Shown in pieces: positions 37,898 to 49,355 of a DNA stretch of 64,000 nucleotides. Location of the stretch: assembly GCF_021272205.1 (NCBI RefSeq), contig NZ_JAJSDX010000001.1, positions 310,001 through 374,000 on the forward strand, written 5' to 3'. How positions within the stretch are numbered: position 1 is the first letter of the stretch; each line of letters starts with the position of its first letter. The stretch is from Pantoea sp. Mb-10 (GTDB taxonomy: Bacteria > Pseudomonadota > Gammaproteobacteria > Enterobacterales > Enterobacteriaceae). Both the position numbers and the translations under genes were made by a program. The notes beneath the pieces were generated by a model. It saw only the letters and a program-made list of their open reading frames with translations. It searched no databases and had not been told where the DNA came from.

Positions 37898-39046
37898 ATG
37901 TCATTACCCTCTCTGACTCAGCAGGTGTTTGCTGACACCTTCGGTTATGCATCAACGCACCTTATTCAGGCGCCAGGCCGCGTTAACCTGATTGGCGAGC
38001 ACACCGATTACAATGACGGCTTTGTTCTGCCCTGCGCCATTGATTATCAAACGGTGATTGCCTGCGCTAAACGCGACGATCGCACCGTGCGCGTGATTGC
38101 GGCCGATTATGACAATGAGCAAGACAGCTTTTCGCTGGATGCGCCGATTACTCCGCTGGACGCGCCCATGTGGGCCAACTACGTGCGTGGCGTGGTGAAA
38201 CACCTTCAGCAGCGCGACGCCGGTTTCGGCGGCGTAGATATGGTGATCAGCGGTAACGTGCCGCAGGGCGCGGGCTTGAGCTCATCGGCCTCACTGGAAG
38301 TTGCCGTGGGTACTGTGTTTCGCGAACTCTATGCGCTGTCGCTGGACGGCGCCGCGATTGCGCTGAACGGCCAGGAAGCGGAGAACCAGTTTGTGGGCTG
38401 CAACTGCGGCATTATGGACCAGCTGATCTCCGCGCTGGGGCAGCCCGATCACGCCATGCTGCTGGATTGCCGCACGCTGGGCACGCGCGCCGTTTCCCTG
38501 CCTGAGAATGTCGCCGTGGTCATCATTAACTCCAACTTCCGCCGCAATTTGGTGGGGAGCGAATACAACACCCGCCGTCAGCAGTGCGAAACCGGTGCTC
38601 GTTTCTTCAACAAACCGGCGCTGCGCGATGTGACGCTGGCCGAGTTTGAAGCCGCCGTACACCAGCTCGATCCGCTGGTGGCCAAGCGCGTGCGCCATGT
38701 GATCACCGAAAACGCCCGTACGCTGGAAGCGGCCGATGTGCTGGGTCGGGGCGATTTAACGCGCATGGGTGAACTGATGGCAGAATCCCATGCGTCAATG
38801 CGCGATGATTTCGAGATCACCGTGCCGCCGATCGATCAGCTGGTTGATATTGTAAAAGCGGAGCTCGGCACCGCCGGCGGCGTGCGCATGACGGGCGGCG
38901 GCTTTGGCGGCTGCATCGTGGCGTTGATGCCAGAGGATCGCGTGGAACAGGTTAAGGCCGCCGTGGCGGAAAAATACCAGGCGCAAACCGGTATCAAAGA
39001 GACCTTTTACGTGTGCAAAGCCTCCGCAGGAGCTGGCCAATGTTAA
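37898..39046 (+). CDS. galK: Galactokinase
   Basis: 382 residues, as in E. coli. GHMP kinase: signature [16 protein letters not shown] near residue 27, the ATP loop [17 protein letters not shown] near residue 112, and the C-terminal MTGGGFGGC motif. Its ATG follows the galT stop directly, and its end overlaps galM. Confidence 0.97.
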   Translation: MSLPSLTQQVFADTFGYASTHLIQAPGRVNLIGEHTDYNDGFVLPCAIDYQTVIACAKRDDRTVRVIAADYDNEQDSFSLDAPITPLDAPMWANYVRGVVKHLQQRDAGFGGVDMVISGNVPQGAGLSSSASLEVAVGTVFRELYALSLDGAAIALNGQEAENQFVGCNCGIMDQLISALGQPDHAMLLDCRTLGTRAVSLPENVAVVIINSNFRRNLVGSEYNTRRQQCETGARFFNKPALRDVTLAEFEAAVHQLDPLVAKRVRHVITENARTLEAADVLGRGDLTRMGELMAESHASMRDDFEITVPPIDQLVDIVKAELGTAGGVRMTGGGFGGCIVALMPEDRVEQVKAAVAEKYQAQTGIKETFYVCKASAGAGQC

Positions 39047-40074
39047 GTGACGTCAATTCTCATGCGCCCGATGGGCAGCCGTGGCGCATTACCGTGTTAC
39101 GCAATCGCAACGGTATGGTCGCCACCTTTATGGATTGGGGCGCGACCTGGCTCTCCGCCCGCGTACCGCTGCAAGATGGCAGCGTGCGTGAAGCCTTGCT
39201 CGGCTGCGCGACGCCTTCGGATTACCTGCATCAAGATGCCTATCTCGGCGCCACCATCGGCCGCTATGCCAACCGTATCGCTCACGCGCAACTGAAGCCG
39301 CTTGCGCTGCAGTTAGCGGCGAATCAGGGCCCGCATCAGCTGCACGGCGGCCCAGAAGGTTTTGATAAGCGTCGCTGGCAGATTGTGAGCCAAAGCGAGC
39401 AGGTGGTGCACTATCGTCTCGACTCGCCGGATGGCGATCAGGGTTACCCGGGTAATCTCATCGCCCACGTGTGGTTCCAGCTGGACGACGATAACTGCGT
39501 CTCGATTCGCTACGAAGCGCAAACCGATAAAGCGTGCCCGGTTAACCTCACCAATCACGCTTACTTTAATCTTGATGCCGATCATGGCGATGCGCGTCAG
39601 CATCGCTTACAACTGCATGCCGATCGCTACTTGCCGGTGGACAGCGAGGGGATTCCCAACGCGCCGCTGAAAGCGGTCACAGGCACCAGCTTTGATTTCA
39701 CCCAGCCCAAGCGCGTGATGGATGATTTTCTGGCGGATGCGGATCAGCAAGCGGTGAAAGGCTACGATCACGCCTTTTTACTGCGCACTTCGGGCGACGT
39801 CAGCCAGCCGGCTGCACAGCTGTGGTCAGCCGATGAGAAACTGCAGCTCACGGTCTTTACCACGGCGCCCGCGCTGCAGTTCTACTCCGGTAACTATTTG
39901 GATGGCACCCGCGCGCGCGAGCATGAACGCTATACTGCGTTTCAGGGAATCGCCCTGGAGAGTGAGTGCCTGCCGGATTCGCCTAACCACGCGGAGTGGC
40001 CGCAGCCGGACTGCTGGTTGCAGCCAAGTCAGCGCTGGGAATCCGAGACGCGCTACCGCTTTACGTCGCGCTGA
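39040..40074 (+). CDS. galM: Aldose 1-epimerase (galactose mutarotase)
   Basis: 344 residues. Interconverts alpha and beta galactose. The catalytic His is in [10 protein letters not shown] and the Glu near the C-terminus in FQGIALESE. The ATG overlaps galK by seven bases; GCAGGAG lies upstream. Confidence 0.95.
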   Translation: MLSDVNSHAPDGQPWRITVLRNRNGMVATFMDWGATWLSARVPLQDGSVREALLGCATPSDYLHQDAYLGATIGRYANRIAHAQLKPLALQLAANQGPHQLHGGPEGFDKRRWQIVSQSEQVVHYRLDSPDGDQGYPGNLIAHVWFQLDDDNCVSIRYEAQTDKACPVNLTNHAYFNLDADHGDARQHRLQLHADRYLPVDSEGIPNAPLKAVTGTSFDFTQPKRVMDDFLADADQQAVKGYDHAFLLRTSGDVSQPAAQLWSADEKLQLTVFTTAPALQFYSGNYLDGTRAREHERYTAFQGIALESECLPDSPNHAEWPQPDCWLQPSQRWESETRYRFTSR

Positions 40075-40225
40075 GCCAGCGGATGAAAAACGCGCACTGC
40101 GATGCTGACAGGCTTACGCCGTGCGCGGTTTTCCGTTATGGTATGGCGCTATCAGTGCGCTGCCGGTTAAGGTGGCTGCCGCCGGTTTCGACAACCATTT
40201 ACATCAAGCATTAAGGAGTAAAGCT

Positions 40226-40978
40226 ATGGCCGTAACTAAGCTGGTTCTGGTGCGCCACGGCGAAAGCCAGTGGAATCAGGAAAACCGCTTCACCGGATGG
40301 TATGACGTCGATCTGTCCGATAAGGGTCGCACCGAAGCCAAAGCAGCCGGTCAGCTGCTGAAAAAAGAAGGTTTCGTGTTTGATTATGCCTATACGTCCG
40401 TGCTGAAGCGCGCTATTCACACGCTGTGGAACGTGCTGGATGAGTTGGATCAGGCCTGGCTGCCGGTTGAAAAGAGCTGGCGCCTGAACGAGCGTCACTA
40501 CGGTGCGCTGCAGGGTCTGGACAAAGCCGAAACCGCCGCGAAATACGGTGATGAGCAGGTCAAGCAGTGGCGCCGCGGCTTTGCCGTTACCCCCCCGGAA
40601 TTAGACCGCAGCGATGAGCGTTTCCCCGGCCACGATCCGCGCTATAAATCCTTGACCGACGCGCAGCTGCCGACCACGGAGAGCCTGGCGCTGACTATCG
40701 ATCGCGTGATCCCTTACTGGAACGAAAGCATTCTGCCGCGCATCAAAAGCGGTGAGAAAGTGATCGTGGCTGCCCACGGTAACTCGCTGCGCGCGCTGGT
40801 GAAATACCTCGACAACATGAGCGAAGATGAGATCCTCGAACTGAACATCCCCACCGGCGTACCGCTGGTGTATGAGTTCGACGAGAACTTCAAGCCGATC
40901 AAACATTACTACCTCGGTGACGCAGACGAGATCGCCGCGAAAGCCGCAGCGGTCGCCAACCAAGGTAAAGCGAAGTAA
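40226..40978 (+). CDS. gpmA: 2,3-bisphosphoglycerate-dependent phosphoglycerate mutase
   Basis: 250 residues, as in E. coli. Glycolytic enzyme with the phospho-His motif [10 protein letters not shown] (His11) and the second His in [16 protein letters not shown] before the ATG at 40226. A strong bidirectional terminator follows. Confidence 0.97.
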   Translation: MAVTKLVLVRHGESQWNQENRFTGWYDVDLSDKGRTEAKAAGQLLKKEGFVFDYAYTSVLKRAIHTLWNVLDELDQAWLPVEKSWRLNERHYGALQGLDKAETAAKYGDEQVKQWRRGFAVTPPELDRSDERFPGHDPRYKSLTDAQLPTTESLALTIDRVIPYWNESILPRIKSGEKVIVAAHGNSLRALVKYLDNMSEDEILELNIPTGVPLVYEFDENFKPIKHYYLGDADEIAAKAAAVANQGKAK

Positions 40979-40994
40979 TTTTCGCCTCCTTAGC

Positions 40995-41028
40995 AAAAAG
41001 GCCAGACGCGAGTCTGGCCTTTTTTTTG
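40995..41028. terminator. Bidirectional terminator between gpmA and aroG
   Basis: Stem GGCCAGAC / GTCTGGCC with A-run on the left and a T-run of nine on the right, usable by both convergent genes. Confidence 0.93.
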
Positions 41029-41039
41029 ACTAATGCGCC

Positions 41040-42092
41040 TTAGCCGCGACGCTGTTGGATCGCCTGCGCCAGCTGACGCAGCACGATTTCCGTGTCGTCC
41101 CAGCCGATACACGCATCCGTCACGCTCTGACCATACACCAGCGCGTTACCGCTCTCCAGGCTCTGATTACCTTCCACCAGATGACTCTCAATCATCACGC
41201 CGGTGATCGCCTGCTCGCCGCCCGCAATTTGCTGCGCCACATCCTGCGCCACCACCATCTGGCGCTGGAACTGCTTGCTGCTGTTGGCGTGACTGAAATC
41301 GATCATCACCTGCGGTCGCAGCCCTGCACTCTCCAGCCCCGTTTTCACTGCCGCCACGTGCTCGGCGCTGTAGTTCGGGGCTTTGCCGCCGCGCAGAATT
41401 ATGTGGCAGTCTTCGTTGCCGCGGGTTTCCACGATCGCCGAGTGGCCATATTTGGTTACCGACAGGAAGCAGTGTGGCGCGCTGGCGGCGCCGATTGCGT
41501 CAATCGCCACTTTGATGGTGCCGTCAGTGCCGTTCTTGAAACCCACCGGGCATGATAGGCCGGAGGCCAGCTCGCGGTGCACCTGCGATTCCGTGGTGCG
41601 CGCGCCGATGGCGCCCCAGCTCATGAGATCGGCCATGTACTGCGGCGTGATCATATCGAGGAACTCACCGGCGGTGGGCAAGCCCATGTCATTAATTTCC
41701 ACCAGCAGCTTGCGCGCCAGGCGCAAACCTTCGTTAATTTGGAAGCTGCCGTCCATCCAGGGATCGTTGATCAGCCCTTTCCAGCCGACGGTGGTGCGCG
41801 GTTTTTCAAAATAGACGCGCATCACGACTTCAAGCTCCCCTTTCAGTTCGTCACGCAGCGCCAGCAGGCGGCGCGCGTACTCTTGCGCCGCGACCGTGTC
41901 GTGAATCGAGCAGGGTCCAATCACAACCAGCAGGCGGTCATCTTCACCGTGTAAAATCCGGTGGATCGCCTGGCGCGACAGCGCAACGGTTTTAGCGGCG
42001 CTGTCGGTAGCGGGGAATTTTTCAAGCAGAGCAACCGGAGGCAGAAGTTCTTTGATGTCTTTAATGCGTAAATCGTCGTTCTGGTAATCCAT
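41040..42092 (-). CDS. aroG: 3-deoxy-7-phosphoheptulonate synthase (Phe-type DAHP synthase)
   Basis: 350 residues, as in E. coli. First step of aromatic amino-acid synthesis from PEP and erythrose-4-phosphate. GPCSIHD, MRVYFEKPRTTVGWKGL, the CPVGFKNGTDG block and SHANSSKQ are present. The N-terminus MDYQNDDLRIKDIKELLPP matches AroG; the frame is open 23 codons further. I could not identify a convincing TyrR box upstream. Confidence 0.95.
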   Translation of the reverse strand: MDYQNDDLRIKDIKELLPPVALLEKFPATDSAAKTVALSRQAIHRILHGEDDRLLVVIGPCSIHDTVAAQEYARRLLALRDELKGELEVVMRVYFEKPRTTVGWKGLINDPWMDGSFQINEGLRLARKLLVEINDMGLPTAGEFLDMITPQYMADLMSWGAIGARTTESQVHRELASGLSCPVGFKNGTDGTIKVAIDAIGAASAPHCFLSVTKYGHSAIVETRGNEDCHIILRGGKAPNYSAEHVAAVKTGLESAGLRPQVMIDFSHANSSKQFQRQMVVAQDVAQQIAGGEQAITGVMIESHLVEGNQSLESGNALVYGQSVTDACIGWDDTEIVLRQLAQAIQQRRG

Positions 42093-42389
42093 AGGTATTC
42101 CATTCAAATTTCTGGCCCAGCGCACGCCGGACGCAACCCGCTCAATGTATCCCGTCAGCAAGCAGGTGTAAAACGCGCCGCGTCGTCAATGGTATCGGTG
42201 AAATTTGCATTTATTCCGCAATGAACTAGGCTTATAAACGTTAGCGCTGAAGAATCCCGTGCTAACAATATTTAATTTTTATGCTGATCGTTTTTGATGA
42301 AATTTAATTTCGTCACGGCACGCTTTTTCCGTCACTCGGCATCAATGAGTGTCAGACAGCAACTCTTCCTTTATGACAGGAGCATAACG

Positions 42390-42737
42390 ATGAATAAGTT
42401 TGCAATTATTTTTCTGACGGCAGCAATGGCATTGGGCAGCGGCGCGGCAATGGCTGACAACAACGGTGAAGCCAATGCTTCAGCGAAAGCCGGTGCAGCA
42501 GCGGGCGGCGCAAAAGAGAATCTGCCGCCAAACAAAGTTGATAATAGCAAAATTAATACCGGTAGCGAGAATACCAATACCGTGGCAACGCCTGGCACCA
42601 ACACCAGCGATATGTCTGCTTCGGAAGTGCATAAAAATACGATGTGTAAAGACGGGCGTTGCCCGGATATGAATAAGAAAGTAGAAACGCAGAGCGGTAA
42701 AGACGTTAACACCAAGGTTGACGGCACCACCCAGTAA
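42390..42737 (+). CDS. ybgS: YbgS-like small exported protein
   Basis: 115 residues. A signal peptide ends in AAMA (about residue 22); the rest is Asn/Ala/Thr-rich and disordered-looking, with two cysteines in HKNTMCKDGRCPDMNKKV, which is the conserved core of YbgS, and the ending KVDGTTQ is shared too. Periplasmic, function unknown. CAGGAG lies before the ATG. The AT-rich 297-base gap to aroG presumably holds both promoters; I see no clear operator in it. Confidence 0.85.
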   Translation: MNKFAIIFLTAAMALGSGAAMADNNGEANASAKAGAAAGGAKENLPPNKVDNSKINTGSENTNTVATPGTNTSDMSASEVHKNTMCKDGRCPDMNKKVETQSGKDVNTKVDGTTQ

Positions 42738-42840
42738 TCACGCGTTTCGCATGACAAAGGGTACGCCACGGCGTGCCCTTTGTTTTTACGCCTGCACTTT
42801 TCCGCTATGCTGGAGCGATAAAAGTCTCAGGAATCGTTTC

Positions 42841-43425
42841 ATGGCTTCCCTGCTCCTTATTGATGATCACCCGTTAGTTGAAGTTGCGCTGGAAGCAGCG
42901 TGTTTAAACGCCCCCATCCCGTTAACGCTCTATTCCGCGGCAAACGACGCGCAGGCGCGTCACCTCTTAAAGCAGCACGCCATTGACCTTATCGTACTCG
43001 ATATCGGCCTGCCTGACAGCGATGGGCTGGAGCTGTTACGTCGCCTCCGCGCGCATGATGAGCGCTGTCCGGTGCTGATCTACTCAGCACAGCAGAGCCA
43101 TCACACGCTGCTGCGCGCCGTTTCCCTCGGCGCGTCAGGCTATGTGGTAAAAAGCCAGAGCATGGCCCAGCTGCTGAGCGCCATTCTGGCGGTGCTGGGC
43201 GGCCAGCAGGCGTTCCCCCCTTTACCGCCGCGCGTCGCGCTGCCGCTCACCGACAAAGAGCAGCAGATTGCGGCGCTGCTGGTACGCGGTTTGTCAAATT
43301 TGCAGATTGGCGACCAGCTGCACATCAGCAATAAAACCGTCAGCACCCACAAAAAAAACATCCTGGAAAAAATGGGCGTTCAGTCGGTGGTGGAGCTGGC
43401 GGAACGTTGGAAGGCGCAGCCGTGA
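42841..43425 (+). CDS. EvgA/BvgA-like response regulator (NarL family)
   Basis: 194 residues. Receiver domain 1-118: acidic pair Asp8-Asp9, phospho-acceptor Asp54 in VLDIGLPDSDG, and the conserved Lys in YVVKSQ. A LuxR-type helix-turn-helix follows (LTDKEQQIAALLVRGLSNLQIGDQL... through ISNKTVSTHKKNIL). Its stop overlaps the kinase gene's GTG start, so the pair is translated together. Such pairs (EvgAS, BvgAS) control stress or virulence genes; targets here are unknown. Confidence 0.88.
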   Translation: MASLLLIDDHPLVEVALEAACLNAPIPLTLYSAANDAQARHLLKQHAIDLIVLDIGLPDSDGLELLRRLRAHDERCPVLIYSAQQSHHTLLRAVSLGASGYVVKSQSMAQLLSAILAVLGGQQAFPPLPPRVALPLTDKEQQIAALLVRGLSNLQIGDQLHISNKTVSTHKKNILEKMGVQSVVELAERWKAQP

Positions 43426-46400
43426 AAGCCTGGCGGCTGCTCGCCCTGCTGCTGTTTAGCCTGCTGGCGCGCGCCGAGCTGCAGCCCGCCAGCAGCGTGA
43501 TGCTTCCGCCCATGATGCCTACCCCGCGCGCCGAACCTTGGTCCGCCGCCGAGGTGCGCGTGGGCGTGCCTGAGCAGAACAGCGCCCCTTGGTCGATGCG
43601 TATCGGCGATCGCATTTGGGGGATTGACGCCGACTACCTCAGCGCGCTGAGCCAACTTACCGGCATCCATTTCAGCCTGCGCGCCTATGCCAGCGAGGCC
43701 CAGCTGGTGGCGGCGCTAACGCAAGGCGAGGTGGATATGGTGCTCACGCAGCAGCATCACGCGCTGCCCGAGGATCTGGTTCTCAGCAACAGCTGGTACA
43801 GCAGCCCTATCCGTATCTATCGCAACCGCGACAATCAACGTGCGGTGATGTTTAACAGCCAGAATGCGCAGCTGACGATTGCCGCAAGCACCCTGGCACA
43901 GCTTCCGCCTCAGCAGGCAGATAAGCATCGCTGGCACGCGCTGCCGGGTAACTTGCAGGCACTTTACAGCCTGCTTAATCAGCAGAGCGATTACCTGGTG
44001 GCGGATGAAGCCAGCGCGGGCTTTTTGCTGAATCAGCTGCAACAGGGACAGATCTATGAGATCACCGCCGATCCCGGCGCTGGGGAAGTTTCGCTACGCG
44101 CAGTGGCGCGCGATCCGGCGCTGATTCACTGGCTCGATCAGCAGCTGCGCCTGCTGCCCGCCGAATTCAGCTTGCGCGTCCAGCAGCGCTGGAGCCCAGC
44201 GCTGCCGCGCTATCAGGACACGCAAACGTTGATGCTCACGCCCGGCGAAAAACAGTGGCTGGCGCAGCATACGGACATCCCTTTTGCCGCCGAAGCGGAT
44301 AACGCCCCGTGGAGCTACCGCGACGCGCACGGCAACGCGCGCGGTTTCGGTATCGATCTGCTCAACGTGCTCAGCCAAAGCACCGGGTTGCGCTTTATCC
44401 CGCGCTGGGTCGCGAATCCGCAGCAGGCCGCGAGCTTACTGCAGCATCAAGAGGTGATGTTTAGCCTGATGCAGCCGCTTTACGACAACGCGGGCGACAG
44501 CGCCACGCTGTCGGTATGGCGCGCCATCTGGGGTATTTATACGCCGGTTGCGCAGCAGCCGATGAACTGGCAGGCGCTCGCGGGCAAACGCGTGGGCATT
44601 CTGCGCGGCGATCTGGCGCAGCAGGTGCTGCCCGCGGGTATCACGCCGCAGCGCTTTAGCGACCGCGATCAGCTCTGGCAAGCGCTCTACAACGGACAGC
44701 TTGATGCGGTCATGGATAACGTACTCTCTGCGCGCTGGCGCATGGCGAGCCGGGCGGACAGTCCCGTCCATTTGGCGTTCGCGGTGAGCGACATTGCCTG
44801 GCCTATGGCGATGCCGGTGAGTGACGCGCAACCGCAGCTGCGATCGTTACTCGACCGCGCCCTGCAGCAAATCCCCCCTGAGACGTTGAATCAGCTGCGT
44901 CTTAGCTGGTCACAGCCGCCGCAGCCCGGCACCCGCATGTCAATGCGCGCGATACCGCTGATGGTATTGATTGCCGCAGGCATCATTATTCTGCTGCTGC
45001 TTATTTTGCTGCTGCGGCGCTACCTGCAACAGCGTCGTGAACGTCTTCAGCGTGAGCAGGCTGAGCGCGCAAATGCCGCCAAGAGCCAGTTTCTTGCGGC
45101 CGCCAGCCATGAATTGCGCACGCCGATGCAGGCGATCCTGGGACTGCTGGAATTGGAGCAGCAGCAGCACCCCAACGAAAGGCTTGCGCTTATGCACAGC
45201 AGCGCACGCTCGCTCATGGCGTTACTGAATGATCTCCAGGATCACGCGCGCATTGAAAATCAGAGTTTTCGGCTCGCGCCGCGCCCGCTTGATTTGCGGC
45301 GCTGGCTGACGCAGCAGCAGCAGTTTTATCATCCGCTGATGCGCGAATCCGGACCGGTGCTGAAGGTTGAAGCACTCACGCCGCTGCCGGAGCGGGTATT
45401 GTTAGACGGTGACCGCTTGCAGCAGGTCGTAAATAATCTGGTGGCGAATGCCCTGAAATTCACCCGACACGGCGAAGTGCGGCTGTCGCTGGCGGTCACA
45501 GATGCGATCTGCTTAAACGTCGTTGACAGCGGCAGTGGCATTCCGCTGGCGGAACAGGCGCGGCTATTCGAACCGTGGTATCAGGCGCCTTCGGGCCGCA
45601 GCCATGCGGTGCAGGGCAGCGGACTGGGCCTGTTTATTTGTCGGGAAATCGTGCAGCGCATGGGCGGCTCGCTGCAACTCACCTCGACGCCGGGCCAGGG
45701 CACCCGCGTGGCGGTGCAGCTGCCTCTGGTGCTAAGCGATGCTCCCCTTTCTGCGCCGCCGCCGACGTGGCCACGCTATTCGCAGTTGCGCGTGGCGGTC
45801 GTCGACGACCATCCCACCAATTTGCTGGTGATGCAGCAGCAGCTGGCAGCTTTTGGTATTGAAGCCGTGCTGTTTGAAGAGGGGCGCGCGCTGCTGAAAG
45901 CGGATGCGGCGCACCCGTTTGATGTGCTGCTGATCGACCAGATGATGCCGCATCCCAACGGTTGGACGCTGCTGCGCATTCTCAGACGGCGCGAGCGAAC
46001 GCGCGTACATTCGACGCTGCGCATCCTCTGCTCCGCAGATGTGCAGCTATTGAAAAAGCCGTTGCAGGCCAACGAAGCGCTGCTGCTCAAGCCGATTGCG
46101 CTGCAGCCGCTGGCCGATCTGCTGGCGCGGGCCGCGGAAGATCCGCTCCACGATCTGGCCCAGAACCTGTTGGCGCTCGCACAACACAATACGGCATTTC
46201 TTCCGCGCGTGTGCCAGAGCCTACAGCAGGTGTTGCAGCAAGACTGTGACACCCTGGCCCAAGCCTGGGCGCAGCACGACTGGACGACGCTGGCCAGCGC
46301 CGCTCATCGTCTGAAAGGCAGTTGGCTTATGCTCGGCCTTGAGACGATGGCCGCACGCTGTCAGCACATCGCTGACCAAGCGCACGCGCAGCAGATCGAT

Positions 46401-46493
46401 GGCGATGCGCTCAATTTGCTACTATCAACCACTCACAAATTACTTCAACAATTGGAACGTTATGGCACACACTCACTCTCACAGCGAACATAG
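43422..46493 (+). CDS. EvgS/BvgS-like hybrid sensor kinase with REC and Hpt
   Basis: 1023 residues from a GTG start ([19 protein letters not shown], a signal peptide) that overlaps the regulator stop; a TTG lies 5 codons upstream. Domains in order: two periplasmic solute-binding-type (SBP3) modules (about 45-260 and 270-490), a membrane helix (508-530), HisKA with His563 in SHELRTP, HATPase with [10 protein letters not shown] and GSGLGLFI, a receiver with Asp839 in LLIDQMMP, and an Hpt domain with His962 in AAHRLKGSW. No PAS domain lies between helix and HisKA, unlike EvgS. The whole phosphorelay is intact. The 3' end overlaps zitB by 32 bases. The ligand is unknown. Confidence 0.9.
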   Translation: MKAWRLLALLLFSLLARAELQPASSVMLPPMMPTPRAEPWSAAEVRVGVPEQNSAPWSMRIGDRIWGIDADYLSALSQLTGIHFSLRAYASEAQLVAALTQGEVDMVLTQQHHALPEDLVLSNSWYSSPIRIYRNRDNQRAVMFNSQNAQLTIAASTLAQLPPQQADKHRWHALPGNLQALYSLLNQQSDYLVADEASAGFLLNQLQQGQIYEITADPGAGEVSLRAVARDPALIHWLDQQLRLLPAEFSLRVQQRWSPALPRYQDTQTLMLTPGEKQWLAQHTDIPFAAEADNAPWSYRDAHGNARGFGIDLLNVLSQSTGLRFIPRWVANPQQAASLLQHQEVMFSLMQPLYDNAGDSATLSVWRAIWGIYTPVAQQPMNWQALAGKRVGILRGDLAQQVLPAGITPQRFSDRDQLWQALYNGQLDAVMDNVLSARWRMASRADSPVHLAFAVSDIAWPMAMPVSDAQPQLRSLLDRALQQIPPETLNQLRLSWSQPPQPGTRMSMRAIPLMVLIAAGIIILLLLILLLRRYLQQRRERLQREQAERANAAKSQFLAAASHELRTPMQAILGLLELEQQQHPNERLALMHSSARSLMALLNDLQDHARIENQSFRLAPRPLDLRRWLTQQQQFYHPLMRESGPVLKVEALTPLPERVLLDGDRLQQVVNNLVANALKFTRHGEVRLSLAVTDAICLNVVDSGSGIPLAEQARLFEPWYQAPSGRSHAVQGSGLGLFICREIVQRMGGSLQLTSTPGQGTRVAVQLPLVLSDAPLSAPPPTWPRYSQLRVAVVDDHPTNLLVMQQQLAAFGIEAVLFEEGRALLKADAAHPFDVLLIDQMMPHPNGWTLLRILRRRERTRVHSTLRILCSADVQLLKKPLQANEALLLKPIALQPLADLLARAAEDPLHDLAQNLLALAQHNTAFLPRVCQSLQQVLQQDCDTLAQAWAQHDWTTLASAAHRLKGSWLMLGLETMAARCQHIADQAHAQQIDGDALNLLLSTTHKLLQQLERYGTHSLSQRT

Positions 46494-47415
46494 CGGGAAC
46501 CGCACGCGGCTGGCCGCCGCGTTTGGCGTGACGGCGATCTTTATGGTGGCCGAAGTGGTCGGCGGCGTGCTGTCCGGTTCGCTGGCGCTGCTGGCGGACG
46601 CCGGGCATATGTTAACCGATGCCGCCGCGCTGTTGATGGCGCTGCTGGCCGTACAGTTTGCGCAGCGTAAGCCCAGCGGGCGCCATACCTTTGGCCTGCT
46701 GCGCCTCACCACCCTCGCCGCCTTTGTGAACGCCATTGCCCTACTGGCAATCACCGGTTTTATTGTCTGGGAGGCCATTCGCCGCTTCTGGCAACCGCAG
46801 CCGGTGCAAGGCGGTCTCATGCTCGGTATCGCGATTGCCGGGTTACTGGCAAATCTGCTGTCGTTCTGGCTGCTGCATCGCGGCAGCGAAGAGAAAAACC
46901 TTAACGTGCGCGCAGCGGCGCTGCACGTGCTCGGCGATCTGCTGGGCTCCGTTGGGGCGATCGCTGCCGCCGTGATCATCATGCTCACGGGTTGGACGCC
47001 CATTGACCCGATTTTGTCGCTGCTGGTGGCGCTGCTGGTGGTGCGAAGCGCCTGGGCGCTGCTGCGCGAGAGTTTGCATGAACTGCTGGAGGGAGCGCCG
47101 GGGAACATTGATTCGGAAAAGCTGGCGCGGGCGCTCACCCGTGACCTGCCAGAGGTGCGCAATGTGCACCATATTCATCTCTGGCAGGTGGGCGAGAAAC
47201 CGATTCTGACGCTCCATGTGCAGGTGATTCCGCCCTACGATCACGATGCCCTGCTGCTGCAAATTCATCAATATCTGCATCAGCATTATCACATCGCTCA
47301 CGCCACGGTGCAGATGGAGTATCAGCCCTGTACCGGTCACGAGTGCGAACTTTGTGCCGCCTCACACGACCATTCGTCCCATCCCGTGACGCTAGACGGG
47401 CACGCACATCACTGA
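46462..47415 (+). CDS. zitB: Zinc efflux protein ZitB (CDF family)
   Basis: 317 residues. Cation diffusion facilitator with six membrane helices; zinc-site residues in [15 protein letters not shown] and [13 protein letters not shown]; His-rich start ([12 protein letters not shown]) and end. Exports Zn(II) from the cytoplasm. The ATG lies 32 bases inside the sensor-kinase gene in another frame, with GGAA upstream. It converges with pnuC, the stops overlapping by 7 bases, with no visible terminator. Confidence 0.94.
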   Translation: MAHTHSHSEHSGNRTRLAAAFGVTAIFMVAEVVGGVLSGSLALLADAGHMLTDAAALLMALLAVQFAQRKPSGRHTFGLLRLTTLAAFVNAIALLAITGFIVWEAIRRFWQPQPVQGGLMLGIAIAGLLANLLSFWLLHRGSEEKNLNVRAAALHVLGDLLGSVGAIAAAVIIMLTGWTPIDPILSLLVALLVVRSAWALLRESLHELLEGAPGNIDSEKLARALTRDLPEVRNVHHIHLWQVGEKPILTLHVQVIPPYDHDALLLQIHQYLHQHYHIAHATVQMEYQPCTGHECELCAASHDHSSHPVTLDGHAHH

Positions 47416-48134
47416 GAAGCTGAAAGCGCACGCGAGCCGTGCTCGCGTGCGCTTCGCATCCACAATCGCGTACCGTTCAGGGCAATCAGCGTGAGAATGG
47501 CGTACTCAAGCGACATAGCATAAACCCCTTGCCGGGCGAAGATCATTACGCTTATCACGTTAATCACCACCCAAAGCAGCCAGTTCTCGACGTATTTGCG
47601 CGTCATGAGGATCATCGCCACGATGGAAAGCACCATCATGCAGGCATCCCAGAACGGGAAAGCATCCGGCTGCAGCTGCGGCATCGTTACCGTAAAGCCG
47701 AGGTTCTGCATAAGCATCACGGCGATACGCGTCAGGAAGCCAAACACCGGATCGATATAACGCGTCATCAGCGCAATGGCAATGACGCAGGCGGCGCCCC
47801 AGCCCAGCGCTTTAGGCAGCGACAACCAGCGGATCTTGAGCGCGGCCTCATTGGCGCTCGTTTGCCGACTCCAGGCGTACCAGCCGTAGACGTTGGCGAC
47901 AAAAAAGAACAGCTGTAACAGCAAGCTGGCGTAGAGCTGAATCTGGAAAAAGATCACCGCGAACAGGCTAACGTTGATCAGGCCGAACAGATAATTGATG
48001 ATTTTTTCTTTGCTGGCCAGCCAGATGCAGGCTAACCCGGCCAGCGTGCCGACGGCCTCAATCCATGACAGATCGTACCCCCCCACGCCCAGAGGTATAT
48101 GCACCAGAATATTTTGCGTGCTAAAGAAATCCAT
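47409..48134 (-). CDS. pnuC: Nicotinamide riboside transporter PnuC
   Basis: 241 residues with seven membrane helices. Family blocks [22 protein letters not shown] and [23 protein letters not shown] are nearly identical to E. coli PnuC. Imports nicotinamide riboside for NAD synthesis. The ATG at 48134 ([14 protein letters not shown]) matches E. coli. It follows nadA by 24 bases, so probably one operon under NadR. Confidence 0.95.
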   Translation of the reverse strand: MDFFSTQNILVHIPLGVGGYDLSWIEAVGTLAGLACIWLASKEKIINYLFGLINVSLFAVIFFQIQLYASLLLQLFFFVANVYGWYAWSRQTSANEAALKIRWLSLPKALGWGAACVIAIALMTRYIDPVFGFLTRIAVMLMQNLGFTVTMPQLQPDAFPFWDACMMVLSIVAMILMTRKYVENWLLWVVINVISVMIFARQGVYAMSLEYAILTLIALNGTRLWMRSAREHGSRALSASQ

Positions 48135-48158
48135 AATTGGCACCTTTGTCATGTTGCA

Positions 48159-49220
48159 TCAGGCATTGCCTTGCGCTTTGCGTTTCAGCTGTGCTGCAAA
48201 GTCTAGCATGCGGTTGAGCGGTCGCAGCGCCCCCTCGCGCAGCGCGGCATCGACGTGAATTTCGTGGGCGCTGCCTCCCTGCGCTAAGCCCTCGGCGATG
48301 GCCTGCAACCCGTTCATCGCCATCCAGGGGCAGTGCGCGCAGCTGCGGCAGGTGGCGCCCTCGCCCGCAGTGGGGGCTTCTAACAGTTCTTTATCCGGCA
48401 CCGCCTGCTGCATTTTATAGAAAATGCCGCGATCGGTCGCCACGATCATCTGCGGGTGCGGCAGCGTTTTTGCCGCTTGAATCAGCTGACTGGTTGAGCC
48501 TACGGCATCAGCCAGATCGACAATGGCCTGTGGCGATTCCGGATGCACTAACACGGCCGCCTGCGGGTAAAGCGCTTTCATTTGCTGCAGCGCTTGGGTT
48601 TTAAATTCATCATGGACAATGCAGGCGCCCTGCCAGCACAACACGTCCGCACCGGTTTGCCTGGCGACATAGCGCCCCAGGTGACGGTCGGGCGCCCAGA
48701 GAATTTTTTCTCCTTGCCCATCAAGATAGTCAATCAGCTCAACCGCCATACTTGAGGTCACCACCCAGTCAGCGCGCGCTTTAACCGCCGCGGACGTGTT
48801 GGCATATACCACCACGGTGCGATCGGGGTGCATATCGCAGAAGCGAGTAAAGTCGTCGATTGGGCAGCCCAAATCGAGGGAGCACTCGGCCTGTAAGGTG
48901 GGCATCAGCACGGTTTTTTCCGGATTGAGGATTTTCGCCGTCTCGCCCATAAAGCGCACGCCGGCCACCAGCAACGTTTTTGCCGGGTGCGTACTGCCAA
49001 AACGGGCCATTTCCAGAGAGTCCGCCACACAGCCGCCGGTTTCTTCAGCCAGTGCTTGAATCGCCGGATCGGTATAATAGTGCGCCACCATGACCGCATC
49101 GCGCGCCTTAAGTAATCGTTTGATCTCGGACGTTAACGCCTCGGTTTGCTGCGGCGTGAGGCGGGCGGGCTTGGGGGGAAACGGATAGATCGCATTGTCG
49201 GGATCGAACATCAGGCTCAT
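48159..49220 (-). CDS. nadA: Quinolinate synthase A
   Basis: 353 residues. A 4Fe-4S enzyme condensing iminoaspartate with dihydroxyacetone phosphate. [19 protein letters not shown], and [13 protein letters not shown] contain the conserved and cluster cysteines. First gene of nadA-pnuC with a NadR box upstream. Confidence 0.96.
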   Translation of the reverse strand: MSLMFDPDNAIYPFPPKPARLTPQQTEALTSEIKRLLKARDAVMVAHYYTDPAIQALAEETGGCVADSLEMARFGSTHPAKTLLVAGVRFMGETAKILNPEKTVLMPTLQAECSLDLGCPIDDFTRFCDMHPDRTVVVYANTSAAVKARADWVVTSSMAVELIDYLDGQGEKILWAPDRHLGRYVARQTGADVLCWQGACIVHDEFKTQALQQMKALYPQAAVLVHPESPQAIVDLADAVGSTSQLIQAAKTLPHPQMIVATDRGIFYKMQQAVPDKELLEAPTAGEGATCRSCAHCPWMAMNGLQAIAEGLAQGGSAHEIHVDAALREGALRPLNRMLDFAAQLKRKAQGNA

Positions 49221-49293
49221 GACGCGGCTCTCGTTTTATGCATTTAACCCTGATGCCACAAAATACGCGTAAAAAGCATAAACAGGGCTTTCT

Positions 49294-49311
49294 TGTTTTG
49301 TATGCTAAACA
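49294..49311 (-). promoter_or_regulatory. NadR box upstream of nadA
   Basis: TGTTTT-N6-TAAACA, one mismatch from the TGTTTA-N6-TAAACA NadR operator. It lies about 75-90 bases before the nadA start codon in the 135-base gap to ogt. Confidence 0.75.
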
Positions 49312-49355
49312 AGATACGCGAAAGCCGCGCCGGTGTCGTGTTTTTTCTGGGTCCG

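Noticed and set aside
42167-42172. TGTAAA half of a possible TyrR box upstream of aroG
   Set aside because: No matching TTTACA half at the right spacing.
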